From: Myxococcales bacterium
Lineage (GTDB): Bacteria > Myxococcota_A > Polyangia > Haliangiales > Haliangiaceae
Direction: 5' to 3'
Assembly: GCA_016720595.1 (NCBI GenBank)
Contig: JADKKI010000009.1
Span: 1 to 64,000, forward strand
Length of the DNA: 64,000 bases
A program made the translations under genes and the position numbers. Positions 1-9,313 of this stretch are shown here, one piece after another (position 1 is the stretch's first letter; each line of letters begins with the position of its first letter). The notes under the pieces are model-generated. The model saw only the letters and a list, made by a program, of their open reading frames with translations, did no database searches and had not been told where the DNA came from.

Positions 1-564
1 CGCGGATGACGCCGTGAACTACAGTGGCATCAGCGCGGTGATCAACCACGGATCAGCCACGGCTTCGACGATCAGGGCAGCCAGTACGAAAGCGCCACCG
101 CTGGCTCTCGAACGGTGGACGAAGGACGACTCCGACAAGTTCAAGACCGCCACGGCGATGCTGGTCGCGCAATACCAGCACGTACTGCCCGTTCCCCGCC
201 GCCGGTGACAAGCCGGCGCAGTTGCGTCGAAGGCGAGCTGACGCTCGGCAAAGAACATCGCCGATCTCGCCGAAAAACCACGGCCGTCGCGTACCAGGCG
301 TACAAGATCTCGCTCAGGGCAAAGCCGGCCCCGGTCGACAAGCGCCCGCGCGGCGACCAGCGGTTCTTCCTCGGCTGGGCGCAGATCTGGCGCCGCCTCT
401 ATCGCGACGCCGAGCTCGCGAACCGGCTCGTCACCGATCCGCACAGCCCGTCCGAGTTCCGCTCGTCGGTCGTGCGCAACCTCGACACCTGGTACGAGGC
501 GTTCAAGCCGACGCCGACCGACAAGCTGTTCCTGGCTCCCGACAAGCGCGTCAAGATCTGGTAG
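1..564 (+). pseudogene. M13 (neprilysin-like) zinc metallopeptidase, C-terminal part, frameshifted
   Basis: Partial at the left edge. M13 enzymes are secreted or membrane zinc endopeptidases. In one frame the sequence reads HGFDDQGSQY, the segment that follows the HExxH zinc motif in this family; a second frame continues RWTKDDSDKFKTATAMLVAQ; a third gives GDQRFFLGWAQIWR, DPHSPSEFR, WYEAF and a terminal RVKIW, the usual M13 C-terminus, before TAG at 562. At about position 50 the bases read CAC GGATCAGCCAC where CAC GAGATCAGCCAC would restore H-E-I-S-H, so a one-base loss hits the zinc motif itself. At least three frame changes occur within 560 bases. Family assignment is firm; whether the breaks are real is doubtful. 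Confidence 0.75.
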
Positions 565-573
565 CCCGCGCGG

Positions 574-592
574 CTCGCGGAGTGTCCGCGAG
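574..592. terminator. Small hairpin after the M13 gene
   Basis: CTCGCGGA and TCCGCGAG form a perfect 8-bp stem with a 3-base loop, 10 bases after the M13 stop and between two convergent genes. There is no T-run, so it is only a candidate terminator. Confidence 0.3.
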
Positions 593-654
593 GCTGCTTG
601 CGAAGCCTGATCGCTCCGGGCGCGGGGCCACCGACGGAGGAGGAGTCTTCGCGC

Positions 655-1926
655 TTATTCGCGCGATGCGCGCAGGAAGATCTGGATGATGTACTGCAAG
701 AACATCAGCGCGATCGACGAGAACAAGGCCAGCGCCGCGTGGCGTACTGGTTCACGTGTTGTAGTGGGCGAGCACCTGCGACGGCTGGAACAGGATAGCA
801 GCCGGCGCAGCGAGCACCACCATGCCGACCACCAGACACGATGCCGAGGTTGAAGCCGAACACCAGCGACAGGACGATCAGCATCATCGCCGCCGCGCTC
901 ATCATCACGAGCGCGCCGCATGAGGAGAAGTCCTTCTTCGAGAAGGATCAGCACGAACGCGGTCAGGGCGCCGAAGATCGCGAGCGTGCAGGACGCGGCG
1001 TCGCGGACGATGTTCGGATCACCACCACCCTTGGCGAGGATCATCTAGGTCTTCCACTGCACGATCGCGAGCAGCGGCACGAAGATCAGTGTCTCGGCGA
1101 TCACGTAGGCCGAGGCCGATGTACTGCATCGGACGTGACGTGGGTGGCGCGCCCAGTCGTCAGCGAGCCAGAACACCACCATGAACACGCCGAGGACGAT
1201 CGCCCAGTTGAACCGGGCATGCGATCCATCAGCCCACCAAGCTGCGAAGGTGACGAGAGGAATCGACACCTTCATCACGAGCCAGCAACTTGATGTTGAA
1301 CAGGCCACCACTCGAGACCCGCGAACATCAGGATCGCGCCGAGCAGGTGGACGTAGGTCAACCGGATGAACCGCACGCGATCGGACTGACCAACGGTGGC
1401 GTTCGCATTCTGGCGCAGGCTGTGGCCCCGAGCCCGTCACCATCATCATCGTCGTCGTCGTCGTGCTCGGTCGGCGTCGGGCTGGCGCTCGAACCACCGA
1501 ACCCCTGCTGCAGATACTGCGGCGCCTGCGGCGCTGCTGCGGATACTGGGGCTGCTGGGGGCTGCTGCGGATAGCCAGGCTGCTGGCCATACGCCTGCTG
1601 GGGCTGCTGGCCGTACGCTTGCTGTGGCTGCGCACCGTACGGCTGGGGTGCTGCGGATAGCCGGGCTGCTGCGGATAGCCGGGCTGCTGCAGATAACCGG
1701 GCTATTGCGGATAAGCCGGGCTGCTGACCGTAGGCCTGCTGCGGCTCCGCGCCATACGGCTGCTGCGGCTGCTGCGGATATTACCAGCGCTTGCCCGTAC
1801 TGCTGGGGCGGCGCTTGCTGGGGCTGTGCGCTGCCCGGCGGCGAGTTGATGTTCAACCCCCTTGCCAGTCGCGGAGTCGAACGACGATGGCTGCTTAACC
1901 GGGGTAGTACGGTTGTGGTCGCTCAT
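655..1926 (-). pseudogene. Bax inhibitor-1/YccA family membrane protein with Pro/Gln-rich N-terminus, frameshifted
   Basis: Multipass inner-membrane protein of the BI-1 family. Pieces in different frames line up with the family in order: a start at MSDHNRTTPVKQPSSFDSAT (1926), a long Q/P/Y/G-rich tail (YGQQP, YPQQ units, about 1500-1830), an acidic Asp run encoded near 1440, then AYVIAETLIFVPLLAIVQ, a segment with LAIFGALTAFVLIL, then MMLIVLSLVFGFNLGIV and a C-terminal ALALFSSIALMF. A TAG interrupts the reading around 1045 and several indels are needed to join the pieces. The Q/P-rich N-terminal extension before a BI-1 core is a common layout in this family. Function in bacteria is poorly defined; some members act in calcium leak or protease control. 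Confidence 0.6.
1500..1780 (-). repeat. Short tandem repeats coding a Gln/Pro/Tyr-rich tail
   Basis: GCTGC-rich repeated units (for example TGCGGATAGCCGGGCTGC, several copies near 1650-1700) encode QQP/YPQQ-type residues of the Bax-inhibitor-like gene. Frame slippage is concentrated here. Confidence 0.6.
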
Positions 1927-2013
1927 GCCCGTTTATCGTCGCGCATCGGCCGCGTCATTGGGAACACAGCTTCCCTGAAATCTTCAGACCTACATCGTCG
2001 CCATAGGGCCGCC

Positions 2014-3339
2014 ATGGGCGGGGCAGAGGCCTATCCGGGTCGCCGGATCGGGCGACTCAACGACCTGCAGGTCATATCGCGCGAGGTCGTGCTCGGAATC
2101 GACTTCAGGTCGAGCACGACGAGTGCCGGCGCATTGATCGACGATCGCGTCAGAGCTCCTCCACGAGCAGGGGACCGGGTGATCCCGTCGGTGGTCTACA
2201 TCCCCGATCGCGGCGCGCGCGAGGTGGGCCGGCGGGCGGCGAGCCGCGCGCTCACCGATCCAACCCGGGTGGTGCGTTCCAGTGAAAGCGCCTGCTCGGC
2301 GTGCCGGTTGGCTCAGGCTGGTGGAGCAGTGGGCTGACCGCGCATCCGCTCGCGATCGATCGGCAGAAGGCAGAGTATCCCTCAAGCTGCCATCCGGGCT
2401 GGCACGAGCAGGTGGCGAGCAGATCCTCAGGCGTGTGCGCGAAGCTCGCCGAGGAAGCGGTTCGCGCGACCATCAAGCGCTGGCGTCGTGATGACGACCT
2501 CCGCCGCGGCCCCGGTGGGTCTATCGCGCGGCCTGGTCCGCGCCGCGAAGATCGCGCGCCTCGGATCGTCGAGCGATCCCGCCGAGCCCGTGGCCGGTGC
2601 GCTCGCGCTCGCTCTCCATCGCCAGGACGAGAATCGCCGGATCTTGATCGCCGATTTCGGCGGCGGCACGTTCGATGTCGGCGGTGGTCCAGGAGCGGAT
2701 GCGGTTCACACCGGTCGCAGTCGCGGGTGATCACTGGCTCGGCAGAGGTGGTATTCCTCGATGTCGCGCTTCGCCGAGGCGATGTCAGGGCTCATCGCGC
2801 GGAAGAGCGGCTACGACATGCACCGGGACTTCGTGCGCTGGAGCAGGCTCCTGCCTCGCTGCAGAAGCTCGCGAAGCGGCCTGGCTGTCCTCGGTGCCGG
2901 GGGTGCCATTCGCGATGGCCGAAGGCCTACCTTCACGAGGCAGCGCAATGACCTGCGCTTCCTCGTCGACGAGGGCTGGGCCGAGGGCGTGAAGGCAAGC
3001 TGCTGGCGCGAGCTTGCACCGTGATCGAGACCGGGCTCGCGAACGCCGGCTGGACGCCGGCCTCGGTCGACGTGGTGGGTCTGATCGGGCAACCGCTGAT
3101 CGGCGTTTCACCGGATGCTGGCTCAGTGTTCGTCCGGATGACCCGGCTCACGATCCGCACGATGCGAGACAGCGGTAGCGATCGGCGCGACGCTCCTCAC
3201 GGCGCGGCATCAGGCGCGCTTACCGCCGCGGTGCGCTGCAGTAGGGTCGGTCGCGTCAGTCGCGTCGAGGCTCGTAGCGGCGCCTGCCGGAGCCTGCCGG
3301 GTAGATTATCCTTGTGCGATGCGGCGGCCTCTCCCTTGA
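2014..3339 (+). pseudogene. Hsp70/DnaK-like ATPase, frameshifted
   Basis: Actin-fold chaperone-type ATPase. The start at ATG 2014 gives a short lead and then VVLGID, the phosphate-1 strand of Hsp70, followed by TTSAGALIDDRVR and DRVIPSVVYIPDRGA and VGRRAASRALTDPTRVVRS. Later pieces in other frames include EEAVRATIKR, VITTSAAAPVG-like sequence, AAKIARL and the diagnostic phosphate-2 motif ILIADFGGGTFDVGG, then FAEAMSGLIARKSGYDM and TVIETGLANAGWTPASVDVV. At least five frame changes occur. The glycines of the first motif are degenerate (GIDF-RSSTT). The end is placed at the TGA at 3337-3339, just past the next gene's start; the exact end is uncertain because of the indels. It is a divergent Hsp70-like protein rather than canonical DnaK. 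Confidence 0.6.
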
Positions 3340-4701
3340 TCGTGCTGGTGGTGCGCCGCTCCGGTGACCGCCGCCGCCAAGCCGAGCGTCGCGGTCCTCC
3401 CGCTGGAGGGTGACACCGGCAACAAGGTCGGAGTGCCGTCGCGAAGGCGGCCGAGAACGAGGAGTCGTCGGTCACGCCACGGTCGAAGGAGACCGGTAAA
3501 GGGCGATGGACAAGCTCAGGCTCTCTGGAAGCTCAGACTAGAAGGGATCAGAAAAGCTCCGCCTTAGCAAGCTCGAGTCGAGATCTGGTCCAGGGCAAAG
3601 GTCGAAGGATGATGGGGAGAAGAGCCCCGAGACGAATCGCCGGCAAAGACATCAAGACCGACAAGCTCAGGCTTCGGTTCAAGCGCGACAACCTCGTCGT
3701 TTCGCAACAACTCCGGAGGAAGCACTCGCGAAGCGCCTCGCACCAGCGAGAGCGAGGAGGACGGAGGATCGCCCCGACGCCTCAACGACGAGGACCGGCC
3801 GAAGAAGCCGAAGTCCGACGACGAGGACCGGCCGAAGAAGAAGCCGAAGTCCGACGACGAGGACCAGCCAAAGCCCAAGCGCGGCCCGGCCCGACCAGGG
3901 CGACGGATGAGGAGGACGGCGGCTCACGTTCGCAGAAGAAGAAGCGCCGCAGGTCCGACGAAGACGAGGCCGGCCGCCGTCGTCATGCCGTCCAACCAGG
4001 TCGCGATCCGCCTCAACGCGGGTGCCGGGTTCGGGCGTCGCGGCCCTGACGTACGACACGGCGGGGATGGCGGCCCGCCGTCGGTGGGTACTGCGTCACC
4101 GTCCGGGGCGCATCGAGGTCGAGAGCTTATCCGGGCGCGATGTCGACGTTGAAGAGGCGCGGCCGCGCATCAGCGTCTGGGGATTACGACATCGTTTGGC
4201 GTCGGCATCGCGGTGCCGGGCTCAGGCGGAAAGACAGCGTCGATCGCATTCGCACTACGCGATCGGTGCGCGCGCTATCCGGATCCCGTTCGGCGAGCAT
4301 GCCGTCGCGTTCGGCGTGGGTACGGCGCGCAAGTACCGCCGATCGCTCCGGCCTCGGCATGGTGGTGCTCGACATGCCGGACGTGAGCTATCGCGCGATC
4401 TCCCGGAACGTCGTCGGCAGGAGTTCGCGGCGACGCCCACGATCAGCATCTTCGTCAGCGACGCGTTCCTGTTCCTCCTCGATGCTGGACCGATCGCGAC
4501 CAACGCGAACTTCAGCTACGCGAAGACCCTCGCGTTCGAAGGCGCGGGTGGCGCGGACATCATGCTCACTAGGGCTACGGCCTGGCGGATCGCGGCCGAG
4601 CTCAGCCAGGTCGGCTTCGAGTTCAAGAACTCCGTGCGCGCGTGAAGGGCGCCACCGTCCGCACGATCGGTGCGATCGCGAGCTTCGAAGTCCTCTACTG
4701 A
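3319..4701 (+). pseudogene. Secreted protein with Asp/Glu/Lys repeat and probable beta-barrel C-terminus, frameshifted
   Basis: Not assigned to a named family. ATG 3319 gives MRRPLP followed, across frames, by hydrophobic IVLVV and then AAKPSVAVLPLEGDTG, so it probably starts with a signal peptide. The middle holds three imperfect DDEDRPKKPKS units (3785-3872). The C-terminal third reads RLNAGAGFGRR, EEARPRISVWG, AIGARAIRIPFG, FLFLLDAGPIATNANFSYAKT and, in the final frame, VRTIGAIASFEVLY before TGA at 4699-4701, a pattern of alternating strands ending in an aromatic residue as in outer-membrane barrels. Several indels break it. It directly follows the Hsp70-like gene on the same strand. Confidence 0.45.
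3785..3872 (+). repeat. 33-36-bp tandem repeat encoding DDEDRPKK(K)PKS
   Basis: Units beginning ACGACGAGGACCGGCCGAAG recur at about 3785, 3818 and 3854. The second unit carries one extra AAG codon and the third is truncated and diverged. They lie in the coding sequence of the Asp/Lys-repeat protein. Confidence 0.7.
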
Positions 4702-5103
4702 GCTCGCGCGATCACGCGGAGCGCGCGCGGCCGGCGGACGCGTAGCGCGCAGCGCGAGATAGTCCACGCGCAGCGCCTGTGCCCGTGGCGGTGGAGTAGT
4801 GGACGACCGCCAGGTCAGCGAGGCCATGCCCGGCGTCGCGGGACCGGACGTGCGATCCGAGGTGACCGCACGGGAGCTCGCACGTCACGCCCTCCCACAG
4901 GAGGTAGCTACGACGGCGTCGTTCGCGACAGGCGAGTTCACAGGTCCTTGTAGGAGTTCTACGCGTGAGTGCAAGTTCTGGCCCACGGACTCCTCCAGAT
5001 GATCAATGGCTTACGTGTGGTTTTGAGCGAATCCGCTCACCGTGCGGAACTGTCATGCGGTGTAGGTGTCGTGACAGTGATCGGCCCTGCAATCGTGCGG
5101 CGC
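4702..5103. other. Unassigned stretch between the repeat protein and a small lipoprotein gene
   Basis: About 400 bases without a recognisable gene. Short open frames occur on both strands but none shows family similarity or a convincing start. The only structure seen is a small hairpin, TGAGCG-AATC-CGCTCA (5024-5039), in a slightly AT-richer patch that may hold the promoter of the gene at 5104. Given the indel density nearby, a decayed or miscalled gene on the minus strand (4516-4960) cannot be excluded. Confidence 0.3.
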
Positions 5104-5292
5104 ATGAAGACGCTTCTGCTGGTTGCCCTCGTTGGTCTGGCGTCTGCGTGCACCGCGGCCTCGCGGTCCGCAGCCGTCGCGCGCCCCACGGTCTCGAGCG
5201 CGCAGGCGCCCGAGTGCAAGGAGATCCCCACGCTGACCGGCAAGCCGATGCGCTGCCAGGCGGTGCCGCCCTCCGTCCTGCGCCAGCAGTAG
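5104..5292 (+). CDS. Small predicted lipoprotein (62 aa)
   Basis: ATG 5104 begins MKTLLLVALVGLASAC, a short signal peptide with a lipobox (L-A-S-A-C) that would place the lipid anchor on Cys16. The mature part is about 47 residues with two further cysteines (ECKEIP and MRCQ) and no known domain. A longer in-frame start at 4969 exists, but the lipobox supports 5104. It converges on the AgmX-like gene, whose inferred stop lies directly after this one's stop. Function unknown. Confidence 0.5.
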   Translation: MKTLLLVALVGLASACTAASRSAAVARPTVSSAQAPECKEIPTLTGKPMRCQAVPPSVLRQQ

Positions 5293-6165
5293 TCACGACG
5301 AGGGCTGGAACGACAGCGAGGTACTTGACGGTCGTCCCCGCCTCCGCGAGCGGAAACGGGATGACGTTCAGCACGTCGACGATGCAGTCGCGGATCGTCG
5401 AGCCACGCGCGCGTGCGCTGTGAACGTAGCCGTCCGGCGCGATCGCGAAGTCGAGGACGATCAGCCCCTTCAGCTGCTTTCGCGCGAACCGTTGATAGCA
5501 GGGGGATCAACGCCGAGAGATCGCCGAGTGCGGCCATCATCCCGCCCTGTCGTGCACCGGCGATCGCGCGCGCCTTCGGATCACGCGGACCCCGCTGTCC
5601 CCCATCGGGCTCCGGCGCACTCGCGCCACCACCACCCGTCGCGGCGGCCTGCTTCGACGGTGGCGGCGGCGGCGGCGGCTCCTCGACATGCGCGACGCGG
5701 ACGTGCGGCCGCGGCGCGGCCTCGACTCGATCGCGTGGCGCTCGATCGGCTCGACGAGCATCGCCGCGGCCCACACCACGAGGTGCACGACCAGCACGGC
5801 GGCGCCGTACACGAACGGGCGAAGCTCGGCGCGGCGGCGCGGGACGGCGATCCGCGGGCGCTCGACGACAGCGAGCGAGAGCGTGACGCGCCCGAGGGGA
5901 TCTCGATCGCCAGCCCGGCCGGAGGCGTAGCTCAGCATCCGTGATCGGGGCGGTGCCCTCGGCGTGGAGGATCGGGGGGAGACCGCCGGGCGACGGAACA
6001 CGAAGCCAAGGTCGAGCACCGGGAACGCTCGCAGCTCCGGCGGCCACCGGCAGCTCTGACCTCGGGAGCGGTGCCGATCCGGTAGCGGCCACGGATCCCG
6101 ACGTGGGCGAGGTCGACGACGGAGTCCGCGATCCTCGCGACCACCTCGACGACGCGCGCGTGCAT
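5293..6165 (-). pseudogene. AgmX/TonB-like energy-transducer-type protein, frameshifted
   Basis: Best start is ATG 6165, giving MHARVVEVVARIADSVVDLA and YRIGTAPEV, an N-terminal domain seen in myxobacterial AgmX-type proteins. In other frames follow SLAVVERPRIAVPRR, one transmembrane helix (FVYGAAVLVVHLVVWAAAML), an EEPPPPPPP stretch, KARAIAGARQGGMMAALGD and a C-terminal domain with LIVLDFAIAPDGYVHSARA, STIRDCIVDVLNVIPFPLAE and VKYLAVVP, which matches the TonB-like C-terminal fold (cysteine before the last helix). The Pro-rich spacer and single helix fit a protein spanning the periplasm. At least three indels break the frame; the proposed stop (TGA at 5293) is in the frame that would end ...PSS. 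Confidence 0.55.
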
Positions 6166-6385
6166 GTCTCAAACGACACCGGCCCAAGGGGTAGGTTTCG
6201 GGTGGGCTTCGCCGCAACGGCGCGGTCGTGGCCGTGTCCCCGGATGTGCCCACGGTCACCGAGATGTGTCCACTGCCCGGATCTATCGGGGCAGAAATGT
6301 CAGGCAGATCACCGAGCTGGGCCGCGTCTCAGCCCTGCCAGAAGGTTCTATCGCTGAATCGCGGGACCTGTGTATAGGCGCGACA

Positions 6386-7672
6386 TGCGCTTAGTGCTCG
6401 TTCCGGTCGTGGTCGCGTTGTTCACCGGTTGTGGATCGCCCGAGCGGCGTGGCGGAAGACGACACGGAGGGCCGATGCATGCGTCGGCCTCGGGTGCCGC
6501 ATCGTCACTGCACCCAGCGGAACATGCCGGAGACGACGATCTCTGGCACCGTGTTCGCGCCGAACGGCACGCTCGCGCTCTACGGCGTCAACGTGTACAT
6601 CCCGCTCAGCGAGCCCGGCCCGCTCACCGATGGCGTGCAGTGCTCGCAGTGCCAGAACGGCCTGCTCGGCGGCTCGGTCGCCTCGGCGCTGTCCGATGCC
6701 GCCGGCAAGTTCACGCTGACCAAGGTCCCCTCGGGCGTCAACGTCCCGCTCATCATCCAGGTCGGCAAGTGGCGCCGCCGCGTCGACATCCCGGAGATCC
6801 TGCCGTGCCAGGACAACCCGCTGCCGGCGAACATCTCGTCGCTGCCGAAGAACAAGACCGAGGGTGACCTCCCGAAGATCGCGATGACCACCGGCAGCTG
6901 CGATGCCCTCGAGTGCCTCGTCAAGAAGCTCGGCGTCGACCCCAAGGAGTTCACCACCGACGGTGGCCTCGGGCGCATCCACCTCTACACCGCGGGCGGC
7001 TCCACCGGCCTCTCCGACGGCACCCCGATGGCGCAGGCCGATTCGCTGTGGGGCGATCTCAACAAGCTCAAGCAGTACGACATCGCGGCGTTCTCCTGCG
7101 AGTGCAGCCCGCACTCGACGGCGACCACGGCGATGATGAACAACGTGAAGACGTTCGCCGACCTCGGTGGTCGCGTGTTCATGTCGCACTACAACGCTCA
7201 GTGGATCAGCGGCTCGGCGACGGCGCCGCAGCCCGTGTGGGCGAGCGTCGCCACCTGCAACGTCGACAGCACGCCGCCGAACTCGACCGGCATCATCGAT
7301 CAGGTCAACAACCCCAAGGGCGCCGCGTTCTCGACGTGGATGCAGAACGTGATGGCCGGCGGTGGGCAGTTCACCATCACCGATAGCCGCGAGAGCTGTA
7401 CCGCCGTCGACAACACCAAGGCCGAGCGCTGGGTGTACGTCCAGGGCACCGGCACGCAGCAGATCCCGCAGAACTTCCAGTTCACCACCCCGCAGGAGTC
7501 CCCGAAGGACAACCGCTGCGGCAAGGTCGTGTTCTCCGACATGCACGTCTCCGGCGGCGGCTCGAGCGGCAACTTCCCGACCTCGTGCTCGACGGCACCG
7601 CTGAGCGCGCAGGAGAAGGCGCTCGCGTTCATGTTCTTCGACATCGCCAGCTGCGTCGGCCCGATCTTCTGA
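6386..7672 (+). CDS. Secreted carboxypeptidase-regulatory-like lipoprotein, frameshift near N-terminus
   Basis: ATG 6386 opens MRLVLVPVVVALFTGCGS, a lipoprotein signal with Cys at the lipobox. The frame then changes at least twice between about 6430 and 6530, after which an intact 380-residue frame runs to TGA 7670. It starts with TTISGTVFAPNGTLALYGV, a carboxypeptidase-regulatory-like (transthyretin-type) beta-sandwich of the sort found in surface proteins. A Cys-rich globular region follows, including CSQCQNG, CECSPHSTATTAMMNNV and FADLGGRVFMSHYNAQW, which resembles large extracellular proteins of myxobacteria with no assigned activity. This gene marks the right boundary of the indel-rich zone: everything downstream of about 6530 is clean. 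Confidence 0.7.
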
Positions 7673-7684
7673 TCGGCCGTCCGG

Positions 7685-7828
7685 TCAGACGACCGGATCG
7701 ATGCGCACTGCGGTCCCGTACGCGAGCACCTCGGTGGTGCCCTCCATGAACTCGGTGGCGTCGTAGCGCATCCCGATGATGGCGTCGGCGGCCTTCAACG
7801 AGCCCCAGAACGCATGTCCGATCGGCAG
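7685..7828 (-). pseudogene. YbjQ (UPF0145) family C-terminal remnant
   Basis: Reading leftwards, the bases translate as HAFWGSLKAADAIIGMRYD, then ATEFMEGTTEVLAYGTAV and RIDPVV before TGA (7685-7687). IIGMRYDATE and TEVLAYGTAV are the C-terminal half of the pentameric YbjQ fold. The N-terminal half is absent: similarity begins within a few codons of the stop of the upstream lipoprotein gene (7831), and no start codon or ribosome site precedes it. This is a 5'-truncated remnant, probably left by a deletion joining the two genes. Surrounding genes are intact, so a consensus error is less likely here than at the window ends. Confidence 0.7.
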
Positions 7829-7830
7829 CG

Positions 7831-8811
7831 TCAGTCGAGCCCGTCGAGAGGCAGCCGGAGGATCGAACCGTCCTTGGTGTAGTAGACGAAGCCAGCCTCG
7901 ATCGCACCAGCCGTCGCCGGGAGGTGGCCGAGGATCGATGCCGCACCGCCGGCGCGGGGCGCTGTGAGCAGCACCTCGCCCTCCTGCCAGTAGAACGCGT
8001 CAGCATCGACGAAGAACGCGGAGCTGGCGCCGATGTGCTCGAGCGCGACGCTGGGCTCGCCTTGCGCGGGATACGACACCAGGATCGTGCGCGATGCCGC
8101 GGTGGCGCCGGCAGGCACCTCCTCGACGAGCCACGCCGCGCCGACAGCATCCGCGCCGACGAGTCGGCCGCGATAGCTCGCGCCGGTGGCGCCGCCCCCG
8201 GGGAACGACATCGCATGGGTGCTGGACGCGCTGAGTGGGAAGACGGTCGAGGTCGCGCGGTCGATGCGCAGGAGCCGGTCCTCCGAGGTGCCGGTGGCGC
8301 CAACGAAGATCGAGCTACCGGTGATCACGAGCTGGTCGCAATGGAGGATCTTGGTCAGCGTGGCCGTGCCGAGTGCCTCGCCATCGCCCCACGAGACCTT
8401 CGCGCCTTCGCTCCACACGAGGATCGGAGCTGCCTCGTCGCTCTCGGTGAGGCTCTCGGCGGGGACGTTCGCAACCTTGGTCGCGGGGACGGCGACGCTC
8501 GCACGCACGATGCTGCTGTCGTTGACGAGGAGGACGTGGTCCGCGACCTGTGCGATCGAGCCCGAGGCCATCCCGAGCGGCTGTCCGGCCGCCGGGAGCG
8601 AGGCCAGCGAGCCGCCCGCGGCGAGACGTGGACCGTTGCCGCTGCCAACCGACCAGTACACGCTGTCGGCGCTCGCACCGAGTACGACCGGTGATCCCAT
8701 GCCCATGGTCGCATCGCGGATGACGAGCTCGGGCGCGGCCGGGTCGGTGCCGCAGGCGCCGAGCAGGGTTAGCGCACCGAGAGTCCAGGCCCTGGACGAT
8801 GAAGTGGTCAC
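7831..8811 (-). CDS. Predicted lipoprotein, possible beta-propeller (326 aa)
   Basis: The frame is open to 9177, but GTG 8811 gives VTTSSSRAWTLGALTLLGAC, a lipoprotein signal with lipobox L-L-G-A-C, and is preferred. The mature protein shows repeated short strand pairs with aromatic endings (DSVYWSVGSGNG, DHVLLVNDSSIVRAS, AFFVDADAFYWQEGEVLL, GFVYYTKDGSILRLPLDGLD) typical of propeller proteins of the DUF5050/YVTN sort common in myxobacteria. No catalytic motif is seen. Its stop codon abuts the YbjQ remnant. Likely a periplasmic or surface sensor or binding protein; no specific function can be given. Confidence 0.7.
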   Translation of the reverse strand: MTTSSSRAWTLGALTLLGACGTDPAAPELVIRDATMGMGSPVVLGASADSVYWSVGSGNGPRLAAGGSLASLPAAGQPLGMASGSIAQVADHVLLVNDSSIVRASVAVPATKVANVPAESLTESDEAAPILVWSEGAKVSWGDGEALGTATLTKILHCDQLVITGSSIFVGATGTSEDRLLRIDRATSTVFPLSASSTHAMSFPGGGATGASYRGRLVGADAVGAAWLVEEVPAGATAASRTILVSYPAQGEPSVALEHIGASSAFFVDADAFYWQEGEVLLTAPRAGGAASILGHLPATAGAIEAGFVYYTKDGSILRLPLDGLD

Positions 8812-8896
8812 GCCCGACCAATGTGCAATGCGAGCGCCATGGTCGATCGCCGTCGATCCCGGTGGTTGGCGGGCGGGTGGCGCTTCGAGTAGCCGG

Positions 8897-9148
8897 TCAC
8901 TTCCGCGGAAAGTACTGGTCGAGGCGGCCCTTGAAGGCACCGAGCCCGGCCTCGTCGAGACAGCGCTCACCCATCCGGCGCGTGATCTGTGGCGCAGTCT
9001 TGAACTTCTCGTAGGTCGCGGGGCAGTACGACTGCGCGAGCTGGCGCAGCTGTGCCTGCGAATCGCCCCCGCCCGTGGTGCCGGCGCCGCCGGTGACCGA
9101 GGACAGCTGGACAGGGGAGAGCGGCTGGATGGAAGGGCTGTTCGACAT
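8897..9148 (-). CDS. Double-glycine-leader peptide with two-cysteine cargo (83 aa)
   Basis: ATG 9148 starts MSNSPSIQPLSPVQLSSVTG-G: a 21-residue leader ending L-x-x-V-T-G-G, the pattern cleaved by C39 peptidase domains of bacteriocin exporters. The cargo opens with a Gly/Thr linker (AGTTGGGDS) followed by a helical, basic segment with two cysteines (SYCPATYEKF and ERCLDEAGLG) ending DQYFPRK. The in-frame upstream extension to 9289 is low-quality sequence, and the leader fixes the start. Two other genes in this window (23045, 57928) share the leader but not the cargo. No modification enzyme or exporter is adjacent. Role unknown; a secreted effector or bacteriocin-like peptide is inferred from the leader only. 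Confidence 0.65.
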   Translation of the reverse strand: MSNSPSIQPLSPVQLSSVTGGAGTTGGGDSQAQLRQLAQSYCPATYEKFKTAPQITRRMGERCLDEAGLGAFKGRLDQYFPRK

Positions 9149-9313
9149 GAACAGACCCAGAGCAAAGCCGCGGCCACCCGCGTCCGGGCGGGATGAGTCC
9201 GCCGGGACGCAAGGTAAGCCGCCTCGCTCGTTCGTGATCGCGATCCAGTGAGGGATCGTGCCGAGGGGCAAATCCCCGGCCAGCAGCAACTCGGCTAGCC
9301 GGCCAGGACCGTC

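Noticed and set aside
6200..6385. Repeated TGTGTCC-type motifs (for example near 6235 and 6270) considered as an insertion-sequence end
   Set aside because: No transposase remnant, no paired inverted repeat or target duplication could be found, and the region is indel-prone.
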